The notes below the pieces were generated by a model. It saw nothing but the letters and a program-made list of their open reading frames with translations, did no database searches and was not told the origin of the DNA. Below, one piece after another: positions 37,937-47,775 of a stretch of 64,000 nucleotides of DNA; position 1 is the stretch's first letter; every line of letters begins with the position of its first letter. The stretch covers positions 1,820,501 to 1,884,500 of the forward strand of contig NZ_CP080623.1 in NCBI RefSeq assembly GCF_019599045.1, in the 5' to 3' direction. Position numbers and translations under genes: made by a program. This stretch comes from Roseovarius sp. SCSIO 43702 (GTDB taxonomy: Bacteria; Pseudomonadota; Alphaproteobacteria; Rhodobacterales; Rhodobacteraceae).

Positions 37937-39193
37937 ATGCCCGAGCAACCGGTCTTCGAGCTGCCTGAAAATCCCCGGCTCATGCGCAACATCGCGCATT
38001 TCGCCCGCGCGCTGCGCAAGGCGGGGCTGCGGGTGGGGCCGGGGCGGGTGGTCGATGCGGTGCGCGCGGTCGAGGCGGTGGGCTTCACCTCGAGAACCGA
38101 TTTCTATCACACGCTGCGGGCCGTCTTCGTTTCGCGCCCCGAGGAGCGGACGGTCTTCGCGCAGGTTTTCCGCCTTTACTGGCGCGATCCACGGTTCATG
38201 GAGCACATGATGGCGATGATGCTGCCCGCGATCCGGGGGGTGCAGGAGGAGCGGCCCGCGCAACCCGCCGAGAAACGCGCGGCGGAGGCGCTGCTGGACG
38301 GGCAGGCGCCGGACCTGCCGGGGCAGGATTCGGGCGGACCCGACGAGGAGGTGCTGATCGAGGTCGATGCGCGCGCGACCATGTCACGGGACGAGCGGCT
38401 CAGGACGCTCGATTTCGAGCAGATGAGCACGGATGAGATCGCGCAGGCCAAGCGGATGCTGGCGCGGTTGCGCCTGCCGGTGGCGCCGCTCGTCTCGCGG
38501 CGCGGCATTGCCTCCGCGCGGGGTGCGCGGCTCGACCCGGCGCGGACGCTGCGGGCCGCGATGCGGCGTGGCGGCGACCTCGGGGTGCTGCACCGCAAGG
38601 CACCGCGCCCGCGATGGCCGAACCTCGTGGTGCTGTGCGATATCTCGGGCTCGATGAGCGCCTATAGCCGCATGGTGCTGCATTTCCTTCACGCGGTGGC
38701 CAATCACCAGGGGCCGGGCTGGGCCGAGCTTCACGCGTTTACCTTCGGCACGCGGCTGACCAACATCACGCGCCACCTGCAGAGACGCGACGTCGATGCC
38801 GCGCTGGCCGCGGCGGGGCGCGAGGCGCAGGACTGGGAGGGCGGCACGCGGATCGGCGAGTGCCTGCACGCCTTCAACCGCGACTGGTCGCGGCGCGTGA
38901 TGGGGCAGGGGGCGGTTGTGCTGCTGATCACCGACGGGCTCGACCGCGGGGCGCCCGAAGTCCTGGCGAAGGAGGCGGAGCGGCTTCAGCTGACCGCGCG
39001 GCGGCTCGTCTGGCTCAACCCGCTTCTGCGGTGGGAGGCCTTCGCGCCCAAGGCGGAGGGCATCCGCGCGTTGCTGCCGCATGTGGACGCGTTTCGCGCC
39101 GCGCATTCGGTGGCGAGCCTCGAGGCGCTGGCGGAGGCCATCGGGCGGCCCGATGACGTCGGCGAAAAATCGCGCCTGCTGGCGGCGCTTTGA
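37937..39193 (+). CDS. VWA-domain protein (CoxE-like)
   Basis: A 418-residue cytoplasmic protein of the CoxE family. Its N-terminal half is helical (ENPRLMRNIAHFARALRKAGL). The von Willebrand A domain begins near residue 230 with the MIDAS motif CDISGSMSAYS, metal-binding Asp235, and continues with ELHAFTFGTRLTNITRHL and LLITDGLDRG. CoxE partners the CoxD ATPase in maturation of CO-dehydrogenase-type enzymes. A GGAGGGATAG site precedes the ATG. Confidence 0.88.
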   Translation: MPEQPVFELPENPRLMRNIAHFARALRKAGLRVGPGRVVDAVRAVEAVGFTSRTDFYHTLRAVFVSRPEERTVFAQVFRLYWRDPRFMEHMMAMMLPAIRGVQEERPAQPAEKRAAEALLDGQAPDLPGQDSGGPDEEVLIEVDARATMSRDERLRTLDFEQMSTDEIAQAKRMLARLRLPVAPLVSRRGIASARGARLDPARTLRAAMRRGGDLGVLHRKAPRPRWPNLVVLCDISGSMSAYSRMVLHFLHAVANHQGPGWAELHAFTFGTRLTNITRHLQRRDVDAALAAAGREAQDWEGGTRIGECLHAFNRDWSRRVMGQGAVVLLITDGLDRGAPEVLAKEAERLQLTARRLVWLNPLLRWEAFAPKAEGIRALLPHVDAFRAAHSVASLEALAEAIGRPDDVGEKSRLLAAL

Positions 39194-39289
39194 GCGGCGA
39201 CGCGGAACAATCACGACGAGGGGGACGTTTCGTGCAGTGACGGGCGCGCGCTGCGCCCTTTCGTGATATGCGATGAAAGGACATCTGTG

Positions 39290-41374
39290 ATGAAACGTCC
39301 CACCCTGAGAAATTCCACCGCGCTGGTGCTGTCGCTCTCGTTGGCCGCACCGGGGCCGATCATGGCCCAGACGATGCCCGAATGCACCGCCGACGGCGAA
39401 CTCCCTTGCGTCGTGCCGGGGCTCGATACCGTTGTCGAGACGGAGGCGCAGCTTGATGAGCTGATCGCGTCGGGTGACCTTCTCGAAGCGGCCGAGGACG
39501 GCCTTGCAGCGGAGATCGCCGGCGACGCGGAGACCGAAGCGGAGGTAGAGGCCACGGACGACACCGCGCAGGCCGAGGCCGAAGCGCAGGCGGAGGCTGA
39601 CGCCCAGGCAGCCGAAGACGCGGCGGAAGCCGAGGCGCAGGCTGCCGAGGACGCTGCGCAGGCCGAGGCCGAGGCAGCAGAAGAAGCCGCGCAGGCGGAA
39701 GCCGAGGCCGCGGAGGAGGCGGCCCAGGCAGAGGCCGAGGCCGCCGAGGCTGAGGCGCAAGCGGCGGAAGAGGCTGCGCAGGCGGACGCAGAGGCGGAAG
39801 CGCAGGCTGAAGCCGAGGCGCAGGCCGCCGAAGAGGCGGCGCAGGCGGAGGCCGACGCACAGGCGGAACTCGAAGCTGAACTTGCCGAGGAAGCGGAAGC
39901 CGCCGACGCCGAAGCCGACGCTGCGGAGGCCGATGCCGCGCAGAATGGCACGGTTGCCGATGACGAGGCGCAAGCGGGCGCCGCGGCCGAGGCGGACACC
40001 GCCGCGACGGCAGATGATATCGAGGCCGAACTGGCCGAGGACCAGGCGGATATCGACGCCGAGGCGGAGACCGAAGCGGAGGCAGAGGTCGAAGCCGACG
40101 CGGCTCAGGAGGAAGATGCAACCGCCGAAGACGGGGCTACCGAGGAGCAAGCCGCCGAGGACGCCGCCAGCGATGCCGACGCGACGGATGCGGCCGACAC
40201 CGCCGATGGCGAAGCCGTGACGGTCGATGCGCCCGAGCCGGAGATCGCCGTAACGGAGGAAGAGCAGGCCGCGCGCTCCGAAGCGCAGGCCGAGGCAGCG
40301 GCAGAGGCGGAGGAATCCGCGCAAGCGGCCGCCGCGGCCACCGAGGAAGGCGAGGTGGTCGAGACCGAGGAGACGACGATCACCGAGGAAAACACCCGGT
40401 CCTCGGACGAGGAGTTCGCCACCGAGGTCAACAGCGCCGCCGCCGCGACGGCTGCTGCCGCGCCGCAAGGTGACGACGACGATGACAAGCTGCTGAAGGC
40501 GATCGGCGCCGCCGCGGCGCTCGGGCTCGGGGCCTATGCCGTGGGCCAGGTGCTGGGCGACAACAGCCGGGTCGTGTCGAACAGCGGCGACCGGGTGGTG
40601 GTCGAGCGTGACGGGCAGTATCGCATCATCAAGGATGACGACACGCTACTGCGCCGACCGGGCAGCACGGTCGAGACGCAGACCTATTCGGACGGCTCCA
40701 CCCGCACGGTCGTGACCGCCGAGGACGGGACCCAGACAGTGACCGTGCGCGCCGACGATGGCCGCGTGCTGCGCCGGGTGCGGGTTCTGCCCGACGGCCA
40801 GCAGATCGAGCTTTTCGACGACACGCAGCAATTCGCGCGGGTCGACGTGAACGAGTTGAGCCGCAACCAGGCGCAGGAGTACAACTTCTCGAGCGTCGAG
40901 GCCGACGAGCTGCGCGCCGCGTTGCAGGCCGACCAGGCGCTTGACGTGGGACGGGCCTATTCGCTCAACCAGGTGCGTTACATCGATGCGGTGCGCCACC
41001 AGGTGCCGGTGATCGCGCTCGACGCGATCAACTTCGAAACCGGTTCGGCGGTCATCAGGCCCGAGGAGGCCCAGGCGCTGACGGCCGTGGGGCGCGCGAT
41101 GCGCGAGGCGATCGAGCGCGATCCGAGCCAGGTGTTCCTCATCGAGGGGCACACCGACACGGTGGGGGCGGCGAGCTACAACCTCACCCTTTCGGACCGG
41201 CGCGCGGAGTCGGTGGCCTTGGCGCTGACCGAGTATTTCGACGTGCCGCCCGCCAACATGATCGTGCAGGGCTATGGCGAGAGCGACCTCAAGGTACGTC
41301 GCGCGGGTGATATCCGCGAGAACCGTCGCGCCGCCGTGCGCAACATCACGCCGCTTCTGAGGGGCGGCCGGTAA
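39290..41374 (+). CDS. Secreted Ala/Glu-repeat protein with C-terminal OmpA domain
   Basis: A 694-residue envelope protein. A signal peptide ends near GPIMAQ, followed by a module MPECTADGELPC. About 320 residues consist almost only of Ala, Glu, Asp and Gln with an 11-residue rhythm (AEAEAAEEAAQ). There is then a short hydrophobic glycine-rich helix (AAALGLGAYAVGQVLG), a DGT/DGR-rich segment, and an OmpA-type peptidoglycan-binding domain (INFETGSAVIRPEE, EGHTDTVGAASYN, YGESDLKV, NRRAAVRNI). The ATG at 39290 follows GAAAGGACATC. It may anchor the envelope to the wall; any cox link is unknown. Confidence 0.82.
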   Translation: MKRPTLRNSTALVLSLSLAAPGPIMAQTMPECTADGELPCVVPGLDTVVETEAQLDELIASGDLLEAAEDGLAAEIAGDAETEAEVEATDDTAQAEAEAQAEADAQAAEDAAEAEAQAAEDAAQAEAEAAEEAAQAEAEAAEEAAQAEAEAAEAEAQAAEEAAQADAEAEAQAEAEAQAAEEAAQAEADAQAELEAELAEEAEAADAEADAAEADAAQNGTVADDEAQAGAAAEADTAATADDIEAELAEDQADIDAEAETEAEAEVEADAAQEEDATAEDGATEEQAAEDAASDADATDAADTADGEAVTVDAPEPEIAVTEEEQAARSEAQAEAAAEAEESAQAAAAATEEGEVVETEETTITEENTRSSDEEFATEVNSAAAATAAAAPQGDDDDDKLLKAIGAAAALGLGAYAVGQVLGDNSRVVSNSGDRVVVERDGQYRIIKDDDTLLRRPGSTVETQTYSDGSTRTVVTAEDGTQTVTVRADDGRVLRRVRVLPDGQQIELFDDTQQFARVDVNELSRNQAQEYNFSSVEADELRAALQADQALDVGRAYSLNQVRYIDAVRHQVPVIALDAINFETGSAVIRPEEAQALTAVGRAMREAIERDPSQVFLIEGHTDTVGAASYNLTLSDRRAESVALALTEYFDVPPANMIVQGYGESDLKVRRAGDIRENRRAAVRNITPLLRGGR

Positions 41375-41386
41375 CGCAGGACGCGT

Positions 41387-41419
41387 GACCGCCCGCCGCT
41401 CGTTGTGCGGCGGGCGGTC
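41387..41419 (+). terminator. Long GC hairpin between the OmpA gene and its short paralogue
   Basis: GACCGCCCGCCGC (41387-41399) pairs perfectly with GCGGCGGGCGGTC (41407-41419), a 13-base stem with a seven-base loop. No T-run follows, so partial termination or stabilisation of the upstream message is likely. Confidence 0.5.
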
Positions 41420-41453
41420 GCATCCGCACCGATACCCGATGAAAGGATATGTC

Positions 41454-41897
41454 ATGACGGATCGAAACCTGATGCAGGCCCTGGCATGCGGCGCGGCCAT
41501 GACACTGGCCTTAGGGGCACCCGCCGTCGCCCAGGATATGCCCGTTTGCACCGAAACGTCCGAGTTGCCCTGCACGCTGGCAACGGATGGAAGGGTCGTG
41601 ACCACCGAAGCCGAGCGCGGCGATCTCGTTCTGGAAGGGCTTATCAGCCCCGCAGCCGGAACGCCGGCGTCCGATGTGCTTTCCGAGCCCGAGCTGGCCG
41701 AGCCCGGCGCAGATCCCGAGGTTCCGGGTGACGTCGAGGAGGGCGCGCTTGAGGCGGCGGAAGAGGCGCAAGGTTATGACGACGAGCCCGCCATCGAGGT
41801 GCTCGACGAAGAATTGGACGCCGCGGGCGATACCGGGGCGGTCGAGATCGAGGAACCTGAAGGTCAGGTCGAGCCGGACCTCGAGATCGGCGACTGA
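41454..41897 (+). CDS. Short acidic secreted protein, paralogue of the OmpA-protein N-terminus
   Basis: A 147-residue protein with a signal peptide (ALACGAAMTLALGAPAVAQ) followed by MPVCTETSELPC and VVTTEAERGDL. This matches residue for residue in layout the start of the preceding OmpA protein (MPECTADGELPC, VVETEAQLDEL). The remainder is acidic and probably disordered, ending GQVEPDLEIGD, with no OmpA domain. Even the leader (GATGAAAGGATAT before the ATG) resembles that of the larger gene. The paired Cys may form a disulfide. Function unknown. Confidence 0.72.
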   Translation: MTDRNLMQALACGAAMTLALGAPAVAQDMPVCTETSELPCTLATDGRVVTTEAERGDLVLEGLISPAAGTPASDVLSEPELAEPGADPEVPGDVEEGALEAAEEAQGYDDEPAIEVLDEELDAAGDTGAVEIEEPEGQVEPDLEIGD

Positions 41898-41954
41898 AGA
41901 GACGTTCCGGCTTTTCCGTTTGTCTGCCAAACGCCGGCGGCCCATAGTGCCGAC

Positions 41955-42938
41955 ATGGCAGCCGACCCTCATACCGCACGCTTTGACGACATACCCGAAA
42001 CCGCCCTGCGCTGGCACCGCGAGGGCAAGCGCGCCGCGCTTGCCACGGTGGTCGAGACATGGGGCAGCGCGCCGCGCCGGGTGGGTGCGCAGCTTGCTGT
42101 TTCGGGCACGGGCGAGATCGCGGGAAGCGTCTCGGGCGGGTGTGTCGAGGGCGCGGTCGTGGCCGAGGCGCTCGACGCGATGGAGGCCGGGAAGCCGGTG
42201 ATGCTGGAATACGGGGTCAGCGACGGGGACGCCTTTGCCGTGGGTCTCGCCTGTGGCGGAACCATCCGCATCCTCGTGGAGCCGGTGGGCGCGAGCTTGC
42301 CCGAAGGCCTGCTTGCGCAACTCGTCGCCGCGCGGGCCGCGCGCGAGCCGGTGGCTTACGTGACCGGGGTGGATGTGGCGCCGCGCCTCGAGCGGGAGGG
42401 ACATGCCGAGAGGTTTCGCATGGACCGTTCGGGTTTCGAGCAGGACGGGCGGAAGTTCGTGGCGATCCATAATCCGCCCCTGCGGCTCATCGTGGTGGGT
42501 GCGGTGCATATCGCGCAGGCGCTGGTGCCGATGGCGCGGATCGCCGGGTTTGATCCGGTCATCGTGGACCCGCGCGAGGCCTTCGGCAATGTCGCGCGGT
42601 TTCCGGGCGAGCGGGTCGTGCATGACTGGCCGGACGAGGCGCTGGCCGAGATCGGCCTCGATGCACGCACGGCCGTGGTGCTGCTGACCCATGATCCGAA
42701 GCTCGACGATCCGGCGCTCGTGGCGGCGCTGGGGTCCGACGTGTTCTACATCGGCGCGCTCGGCTCGACCCGGACGCATGGGAAACGGGTGGCGCGGCTC
42801 GCGGAAGCCGGGTTCGACGACACGGCGATCGCGCGCATCCATGGTCCCGTCGGTCTCGATATCGGGGCGGCGGGGCCGGCGGAGATCGCCGTGGCGATCC
42901 TTGCGCAGATGATCGACGTGCTGAGGCGCGGGGCATGA
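41955..42938 (+). CDS. XdhC/CoxI-family molybdoenzyme maturation protein
   Basis: A 327-residue protein of the XdhC family, which binds molybdenum cofactor and assists its sulfuration before insertion into xanthine-dehydrogenase-type enzymes. The N-terminal domain shows VETWGSAPRRVGAQLAV and GSVSGGCVEGAVV. The C-terminal Rossmann domain shows LIVVGAVHIAQAL, VVLLTHDPKLDDPAL and FYIGALGSTRTHGKRV. Its TGA overlaps the next start (ATGA). Together with the following gene it would serve CoxL. Confidence 0.9.
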   Translation: MAADPHTARFDDIPETALRWHREGKRAALATVVETWGSAPRRVGAQLAVSGTGEIAGSVSGGCVEGAVVAEALDAMEAGKPVMLEYGVSDGDAFAVGLACGGTIRILVEPVGASLPEGLLAQLVAARAAREPVAYVTGVDVAPRLEREGHAERFRMDRSGFEQDGRKFVAIHNPPLRLIVVGAVHIAQALVPMARIAGFDPVIVDPREAFGNVARFPGERVVHDWPDEALAEIGLDARTAVVLLTHDPKLDDPALVAALGSDVFYIGALGSTRTHGKRVARLAEAGFDDTAIARIHGPVGLDIGAAGPAEIAVAILAQMIDVLRRGA

Positions 42939-43918
42939 GGTTCGGACCCGTGCCCCTGGCCGAGGCCGAGGGCGCGATCCTTGCCCATTCGGAGCGCGTG
43001 GCGGAGGGGCGTCTGCGCAAGGGCGTGACCTTGGAGCGTGCGCATCTGGACGCGCTTGCCGCCGCCGGGCTGCGCGAGGTCACGGTCGCGCGGCTGGAGG
43101 CCGGGGACGTGCACGAGGACGCGGCGGCGCGGCGTCTGGCCTTGGCGCTTCGCGAGGGTGCCGAGGGGCTTGAGGCTACGCGCGCGCGGATGGGGCGCGT
43201 CAACCTGCTGGCCGAGCGTGCGGGACTGGTGGTGATCGACCGCGCGGCCGTCGACGCCGCGAACGCGGTCGACCCGGTCATCACCGTCGCCACGGTTGCG
43301 CCGTTCCACGGGCTGCGCGCGGGCGGGATGGCGGCCACGGTCAAGATCATCGCCTACGCCGTGCCCGAAACGGCGCTGGCGCGTGCCGAGGCAGCGGCGC
43401 GGGGGGCGATGCGCTTTGCTACCCCGCGCTACGGCACCGCGACTCTCATCGTGACCGACAGCGTGGGCGGCCCGGGGCTCAAGGGAGTGGACGCGATCGC
43501 CCAGCGGCTCGACGGGTTCGACATGACCTTGACCGAGACGCGCCGCACCGCGCACGAGATCGACGCGCTTGCCGAGGCGATCGCGGCGGCAGAGGGGGAT
43601 GTTGTGCTGATCCTCACCGGTTCGGCCACCTCGGACATCCGCGATACAGCGCCCGAGGCGCTGCGCCGGGCGGGGGGCGAGGTGACGCGCTTCGGCATCC
43701 CGGTCGATCCCGGCAACCTGTCTTTCACCGGCCGGCTGGGCACGCGGCCCGTCGTGGGCCTTCCGGGCAGCGCGCGCTCGCCTGTGCTGCATGGCGCGGA
43801 CTGGGTTCTGGGCCGGGTGATCTGCGACGTCGGTTTGAGCGATTCCGAGATGGCCGCGATGGGCGTGGGAGGATTGCTCAAGGAGATGCCGTCGCGGCCG
43901 AGCCCGCGGCGCGGCTGA
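42935..43918 (+). CDS. Molybdopterin-binding protein (MoeA/MogA-fold)
   Basis: A 327-residue protein whose C-terminal half is a MoCF_biosynth-type molybdopterin-binding domain (LILTGSATSDIRDTAPEALRRAGG, VDPGNLSFTGRLGTRPVVGLPG). The N-terminal part (GPVPLAEAEGAILAHS, KGVTLERAHLDALAAAGL) resembles the start of MoeA. Such proteins are common in xanthine-dehydrogenase-family clusters and probably supply or modify Moco for CoxL. It overlaps xdhC by four bases. A MobA-like nucleotidyltransferase, often fused or adjacent, is absent here. Confidence 0.85.
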   Translation: MRFGPVPLAEAEGAILAHSERVAEGRLRKGVTLERAHLDALAAAGLREVTVARLEAGDVHEDAAARRLALALREGAEGLEATRARMGRVNLLAERAGLVVIDRAAVDAANAVDPVITVATVAPFHGLRAGGMAATVKIIAYAVPETALARAEAAARGAMRFATPRYGTATLIVTDSVGGPGLKGVDAIAQRLDGFDMTLTETRRTAHEIDALAEAIAAAEGDVVLILTGSATSDIRDTAPEALRRAGGEVTRFGIPVDPGNLSFTGRLGTRPVVGLPGSARSPVLHGADWVLGRVICDVGLSDSEMAAMGVGGLLKEMPSRPSPRRG

Positions 43919-43996
43919 GAAACAGGGTTCTCAAGTCCCATGCCGCGTGCTTTACTCCCGATCAGCCAACGAAGAACAGCCAACTGGGAGGAGCCG

Positions 43997-44482
43997 ATGT
44001 CGCAGGTCAGCATGACCGTGAACGGCAAGCGTGTCACCGGCGAGATCGAGGGCCGGACGCTGCTTGTCGATTTTCTGAGAGAGGACCTTGGCCTGACCGG
44101 CACGCATGTGGGATGCGACACGAGCCAGTGCGGCGCGTGTGTCGTCCATGTGGACGGGGAGGCGGTGAAGGCCTGTTCGGTCTTTGCGGGTGAACTCGAG
44201 GGCGCCGAGGTCAAGACCATCGAGGGGATGGCGGAGGCGGACGGCACGCTCGACCATGTGCAGCAGGCGTTCCAGGACCACCACGGGTTGCAATGCGGGT
44301 TCTGTACGCCGGGGATGGTGATGAGCGCGCACGCGCTTCTCAAGGACAATCCCAAGCCGAGCGAGGCGGAGATCCGCGACTATCTCCAGGGCAATATCTG
44401 CCGCTGCACGGGCTATCACAACATCGTCAAGGCGATCATGGCCGCGAGCGGACAGGACGTGAGCGGGATCGCGGCGGAATAG
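43997..44482 (+). CDS. coxS: CO-dehydrogenase-type molybdoenzyme, 2Fe-2S small subunit
   Basis: A 161-residue electron-transfer subunit with two [2Fe-2S] clusters. The plant-ferredoxin-type cluster uses C40, C45, C48 and C60 ([15 protein letters not shown]). The helical cluster uses C100, C103, C135 and C137 ([22 protein letters not shown]). The ATG at 43997 follows GGGAGGAGCC. Gene order S-L-M matches form II enzymes. Electrons from the molybdenum site would pass through it to the FAD subunit. Confidence 0.93.
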   Translation: MSQVSMTVNGKRVTGEIEGRTLLVDFLREDLGLTGTHVGCDTSQCGACVVHVDGEAVKACSVFAGELEGAEVKTIEGMAEADGTLDHVQQAFQDHHGLQCGFCTPGMVMSAHALLKDNPKPSEAEIRDYLQGNICRCTGYHNIVKAIMAASGQDVSGIAAE

Positions 44483-44524
44483 ACGGCTGCCCGCAAGGGC
44501 GTGCGCACCAAGGGAGGACGAGAC

Positions 44525-46885
44525 ATGCCGGATGGAGGCATCGGCGCCAGCACCAAGCGGCGCGAGGACGTGCGGTTTCTGACCGGCACGGGGAATTACA
44601 CCGACGACATCAACCTGCATGGCCAGGCCTATGTGCATTTCCTGCGTTCGGACGTGGCGCACGGGACGTTGAAGGGCGTGGATACGAGCGCGGCCGAGGG
44701 GATGCCGGGCGTCATCCGCGTCTTCACCGGCGCCGATTTCGCCGAGGTGGGCGGACTTCCCTGCGGCTGGCAGGTGACGGACCGCGAGGGCAACCCGATG
44801 CAGGAGCCCGTCCATCCCGTCATCGCCCGCGACAAGGTGCGCCATGTGGGCGAGATCGTGGCCGCCGTGGTGGCGGAGACGCGCGAGCAGGCCCGCGACG
44901 CGGCCGAGGCGATCGTGCCCGATATCGAGGACCTCCCGGCGGTCATCGACATGAAGAAGGCCCTGGAGGACGGCGCGACCAAGGTGCATGACGACCTGAC
45001 CTCGAACCTCTGTTACGACTGGGGCTTCGTGGAGGAGAACCGCGAGGCGGTGGAGAAGGCCATCAGGGAGGCCGCGCATGTCACCACGCTGGAGCTGGTC
45101 AACAACAGGCTCATTCCGAACGCGATGGAGCCGCGCGTGGCGGTGGGCGACTATGCCCGCGCGACGGGGGATTCCACCCTCTACACGACCTCGCAGAACC
45201 CGCATGTGATCCGCCTGCTGATGGGGGCCTTCGTGCTGGGCATCCCCGAGCACAAGCTGCGCGTGGTGGCGCCCGATGTGGGAGGTGGGTTCGGCTCGAA
45301 GATCTTCCACTATGCCGAGGAAGCGTTCTGCACCTTCGCGGCCAAGGCGCTCAACCGGCCGGTCAAGTGGACGAGCACGCGCGCCGAGGCGTTCATGTCG
45401 GACGCGCATGGCCGCGATCACGTGACGAAGATCGAACTCGCGCTGGACAAGGACAACAACTTCACCGCGATCCGCACCGAGACCTACGCCAACATGGGCG
45501 CGTATCTGAGCACCTTCGCGCCGAGCGTGCCCACCTGGCTGCACGGCACGCTGATGGCCGGGAACTACAAGACGCCGGTGATCTACGTGAACGTGAAGGC
45601 GGTCTTCACCAACACGGTGCCGGTCGATGCCTATCGCGGTGCGGGGCGGCCCGAGGCGACCTTCCAACTCGAGCGCGTGATCGACAAGGCCGCGCGCGAG
45701 CTGGGCGTCGATCCCATCGCGCTGCGCCGGCAGAATTTCGTGACCGAGTTTCCCTATGCCACGCCGGTCGCGGTGGAATACGACACCGGCGACTACCACG
45801 CGACGATGGACAAGCTCGAGGAGATCGCCGACCTCAAGGGGTTCGAGGCGAGGCGCAAGGAAAGCGAGAAGAAGGGGATGCTCCGGGGCCTTGGCATCAA
45901 CAGCTATATCGAGGCCTGCGGCATCGCGCCCTCGAACCTGGTGGGGCAGCTGGGTGCGCGTGCGGGACTTTACGAGAGCGCCACGGTGCGCGTGAACGCC
46001 ACGGGCGGGATCACCGTCATGACCGGCAGCCACAGCCACGGGCAGGGGCACGAGACCTCCTTCGCGCAGGTGGTCTCGGACATGATCGGCATTCCCGCCG
46101 ACATGATCGAGATCGAGCATGGCGACACCGCGAACTCGCCGATGGGCATGGGCACCTACGGCTCGCGCTCGATCGCCGTGGGTGGCAGTGCCATGGTGCG
46201 CGCGACCGAGAAGATCATCGCCAAGGCCCGCAAGATCGCGGCGCATCTGATGGAAGCCGCCGAGGGCGATATCGAGTTGAAGGACGGCCAGTTCACCGTG
46301 GCGGGCACCGACAAGTCGGTGGCCTGGGGCGACGTGACGCTGGCGGCCTACGTGCCGCACAACTACCCGTTGGACGAGATCGAGCCGGGGCTCGAGGAGA
46401 CGGCCTTCTACGATCCCGCGAACTTCACCTATCCGGCGGGCGCCTATGCCTGCGAGGTGGAGGTCGATCCCGAGACGGGGCGCGTGACCATCGAGCGCTT
46501 CTCGGCCACGGATGATTTCGGCAATGTCATCAACCCGATGATCGTGGACGGGCAGGTTCATGGCGGGCTGGCGCAGGGGATCGGCCAAGCGCTGCTCGAA
46601 GCCTGCGCCTATGACGAGGACGGCCAGCTTCTGACCGGCTCCTACATGGATTACGCCATGCCGAGGGCGGGCGACGTGCCGTTCTACCGCGTGGATCATT
46701 CCTGCCAGACACCCTGCACGCACAATCCGTTGGGGGTGAAGGGCTGTGGCGAGGCCGGGGCCATCGGCAGCCCGCCCTCGGTCGTCAATGCCGTCATCGA
46801 CGCGTTGCAGTCGGGCGGGCACAAGGTGGATCATATCGACATGCCGCTCACGCCGAACCGCGTCTGGGCGGCGATGCAAGGGTAG
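44525..46885 (+). CDS. coxL: CO-dehydrogenase-like molybdenum large subunit, form II
   Basis: A 786-residue catalytic subunit binding molybdopterin. [32 protein letters not shown] and the catalytic Glu743 in [12 protein letters not shown] are visible. The active-site loop is AYRGAGR at residues 369-375, the form II signature, rather than AYxCSFR of true (form I) CO dehydrogenase, so the Cys that binds copper is absent. It could oxidise CO poorly or act on another substrate such as an aldehyde or heterocycle. The ATG at 44525 follows AGGGAGGACGAG. Confidence 0.92.
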   Translation: MPDGGIGASTKRREDVRFLTGTGNYTDDINLHGQAYVHFLRSDVAHGTLKGVDTSAAEGMPGVIRVFTGADFAEVGGLPCGWQVTDREGNPMQEPVHPVIARDKVRHVGEIVAAVVAETREQARDAAEAIVPDIEDLPAVIDMKKALEDGATKVHDDLTSNLCYDWGFVEENREAVEKAIREAAHVTTLELVNNRLIPNAMEPRVAVGDYARATGDSTLYTTSQNPHVIRLLMGAFVLGIPEHKLRVVAPDVGGGFGSKIFHYAEEAFCTFAAKALNRPVKWTSTRAEAFMSDAHGRDHVTKIELALDKDNNFTAIRTETYANMGAYLSTFAPSVPTWLHGTLMAGNYKTPVIYVNVKAVFTNTVPVDAYRGAGRPEATFQLERVIDKAARELGVDPIALRRQNFVTEFPYATPVAVEYDTGDYHATMDKLEEIADLKGFEARRKESEKKGMLRGLGINSYIEACGIAPSNLVGQLGARAGLYESATVRVNATGGITVMTGSHSHGQGHETSFAQVVSDMIGIPADMIEIEHGDTANSPMGMGTYGSRSIAVGGSAMVRATEKIIAKARKIAAHLMEAAEGDIELKDGQFTVAGTDKSVAWGDVTLAAYVPHNYPLDEIEPGLEETAFYDPANFTYPAGAYACEVEVDPETGRVTIERFSATDDFGNVINPMIVDGQVHGGLAQGIGQALLEACAYDEDGQLLTGSYMDYAMPRAGDVPFYRVDHSCQTPCTHNPLGVKGCGEAGAIGSPPSVVNAVIDALQSGGHKVDHIDMPLTPNRVWAAMQG

Positions 46886-46897
46886 TACGGGGCAGGA

Positions 46898-46943
46898 CCG
46901 GGGCTCTGCCCCGGACCCCGGGATATTTGAAGCAAGATGAAGG
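46898..46943. repeat. Intergenic repeat element, copy 3
   Basis: CCGGGGC/GCCCCGG (46898-46914) forms a hairpin with a three-base loop. It is followed by the box GGATATTTGAAGCAAGATGA from 46921 and AGG, differing at two positions from copies 1 and 2. It lies between coxL and coxM inside the operon, in the sense orientation. Confidence 0.8.
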
Positions 46944-46977
46944 GCGGACGCGCTCTTTTTCGAGGGAGGTTCGCAAG

Positions 46978-47769
46978 ATGTATGCATTTGACCTGAAACG
47001 GCCCGGGACGCTCGACGAGGCGGTGAAGGCCCTGGGCGAGGGTGAGGCGCAGGCGCTCGGGGGTGGGCAGACGCTCATCCCGTCGCTGAAGGCGCGGCTC
47101 GCGGCGCCCGAGGTGCTGGTGGCGCTCTCGGGGATCAAGGAGATCAAGGGCGTGTGCACCGACGACGAGGGCCGCATCTGCGTGGGCGGCGGCACGACAC
47201 ATGCACAGGTGGCGCGGGAGGCGGGCGGCTATCCGGCGCTGGCCTCGCTCGCGGCGCGGATCGGCGACCCGGCGGTGCGCAACCGTGGCACGATCGGCGG
47301 GAGCCTCGCGAACAACGACCCGTCGGCGTGTTATCCGGCGGCGGTGCTGGCCTCGGGGGCCACCGTGGTGACGACCGCGCGCGAGATCGCGGCGGACGAG
47401 TTCTTCGACGGGATGTTCGCCACTGCGCTCGACGAGGGCGAGATCATCACGGAAGTGCGGTTCCCGGTGCCGGAGGCGGCGGCCTACGAGAAATTCCTGC
47501 AACCGGCCTCGCATTTCCCGCTCGTCGCGGTCTTCGTGGCGAAGTTCGCTGAAGGCGTGCGGGTCGCCGTTACCGGCGCCTCGGAGGAGGGTGTTTTCCG
47601 GTGGGGCGAGGCCGAAGCGGCGCTGTCGGAGAATTTCTCGGCGGATGCGGTCAAGGAGCTGCGGGTGGAGGCCGAGGGGATGATCGGCGATCTGCACGGC
47701 ACGCCGGACTACCGCGCGCACCTGGTGGGCGTCATGACGCGTCGGGCGGTCGAGGCGGCGGCGGGCTGA
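46978..47769 (+). CDS. coxM: CO-dehydrogenase-type molybdoenzyme, FAD subunit
   Basis: A 263-residue FAD-binding subunit of the CO-dehydrogenase/xanthine-oxidase family. The flavin motifs are LGGGQTLIPSLKARL (the AGGxS-like pyrophosphate loop) and NRGTIGGSLANNDPSACYP (TIGG loop). The C-terminal domain includes SHFPLVAVFVAKFAEG. It starts at ATG 46978 with GGGAGG upstream; an in-frame ATG at 46937 falls within the repeat box and is rejected. It follows coxL in form II order. Confidence 0.93.
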   Translation: MYAFDLKRPGTLDEAVKALGEGEAQALGGGQTLIPSLKARLAAPEVLVALSGIKEIKGVCTDDEGRICVGGGTTHAQVAREAGGYPALASLAARIGDPAVRNRGTIGGSLANNDPSACYPAAVLASGATVVTTAREIAADEFFDGMFATALDEGEIITEVRFPVPEAAAYEKFLQPASHFPLVAVFVAKFAEGVRVAVTGASEEGVFRWGEAEAALSENFSADAVKELRVEAEGMIGDLHGTPDYRAHLVGVMTRRAVEAAAG

Positions 47770-47775
47770 CATGAA

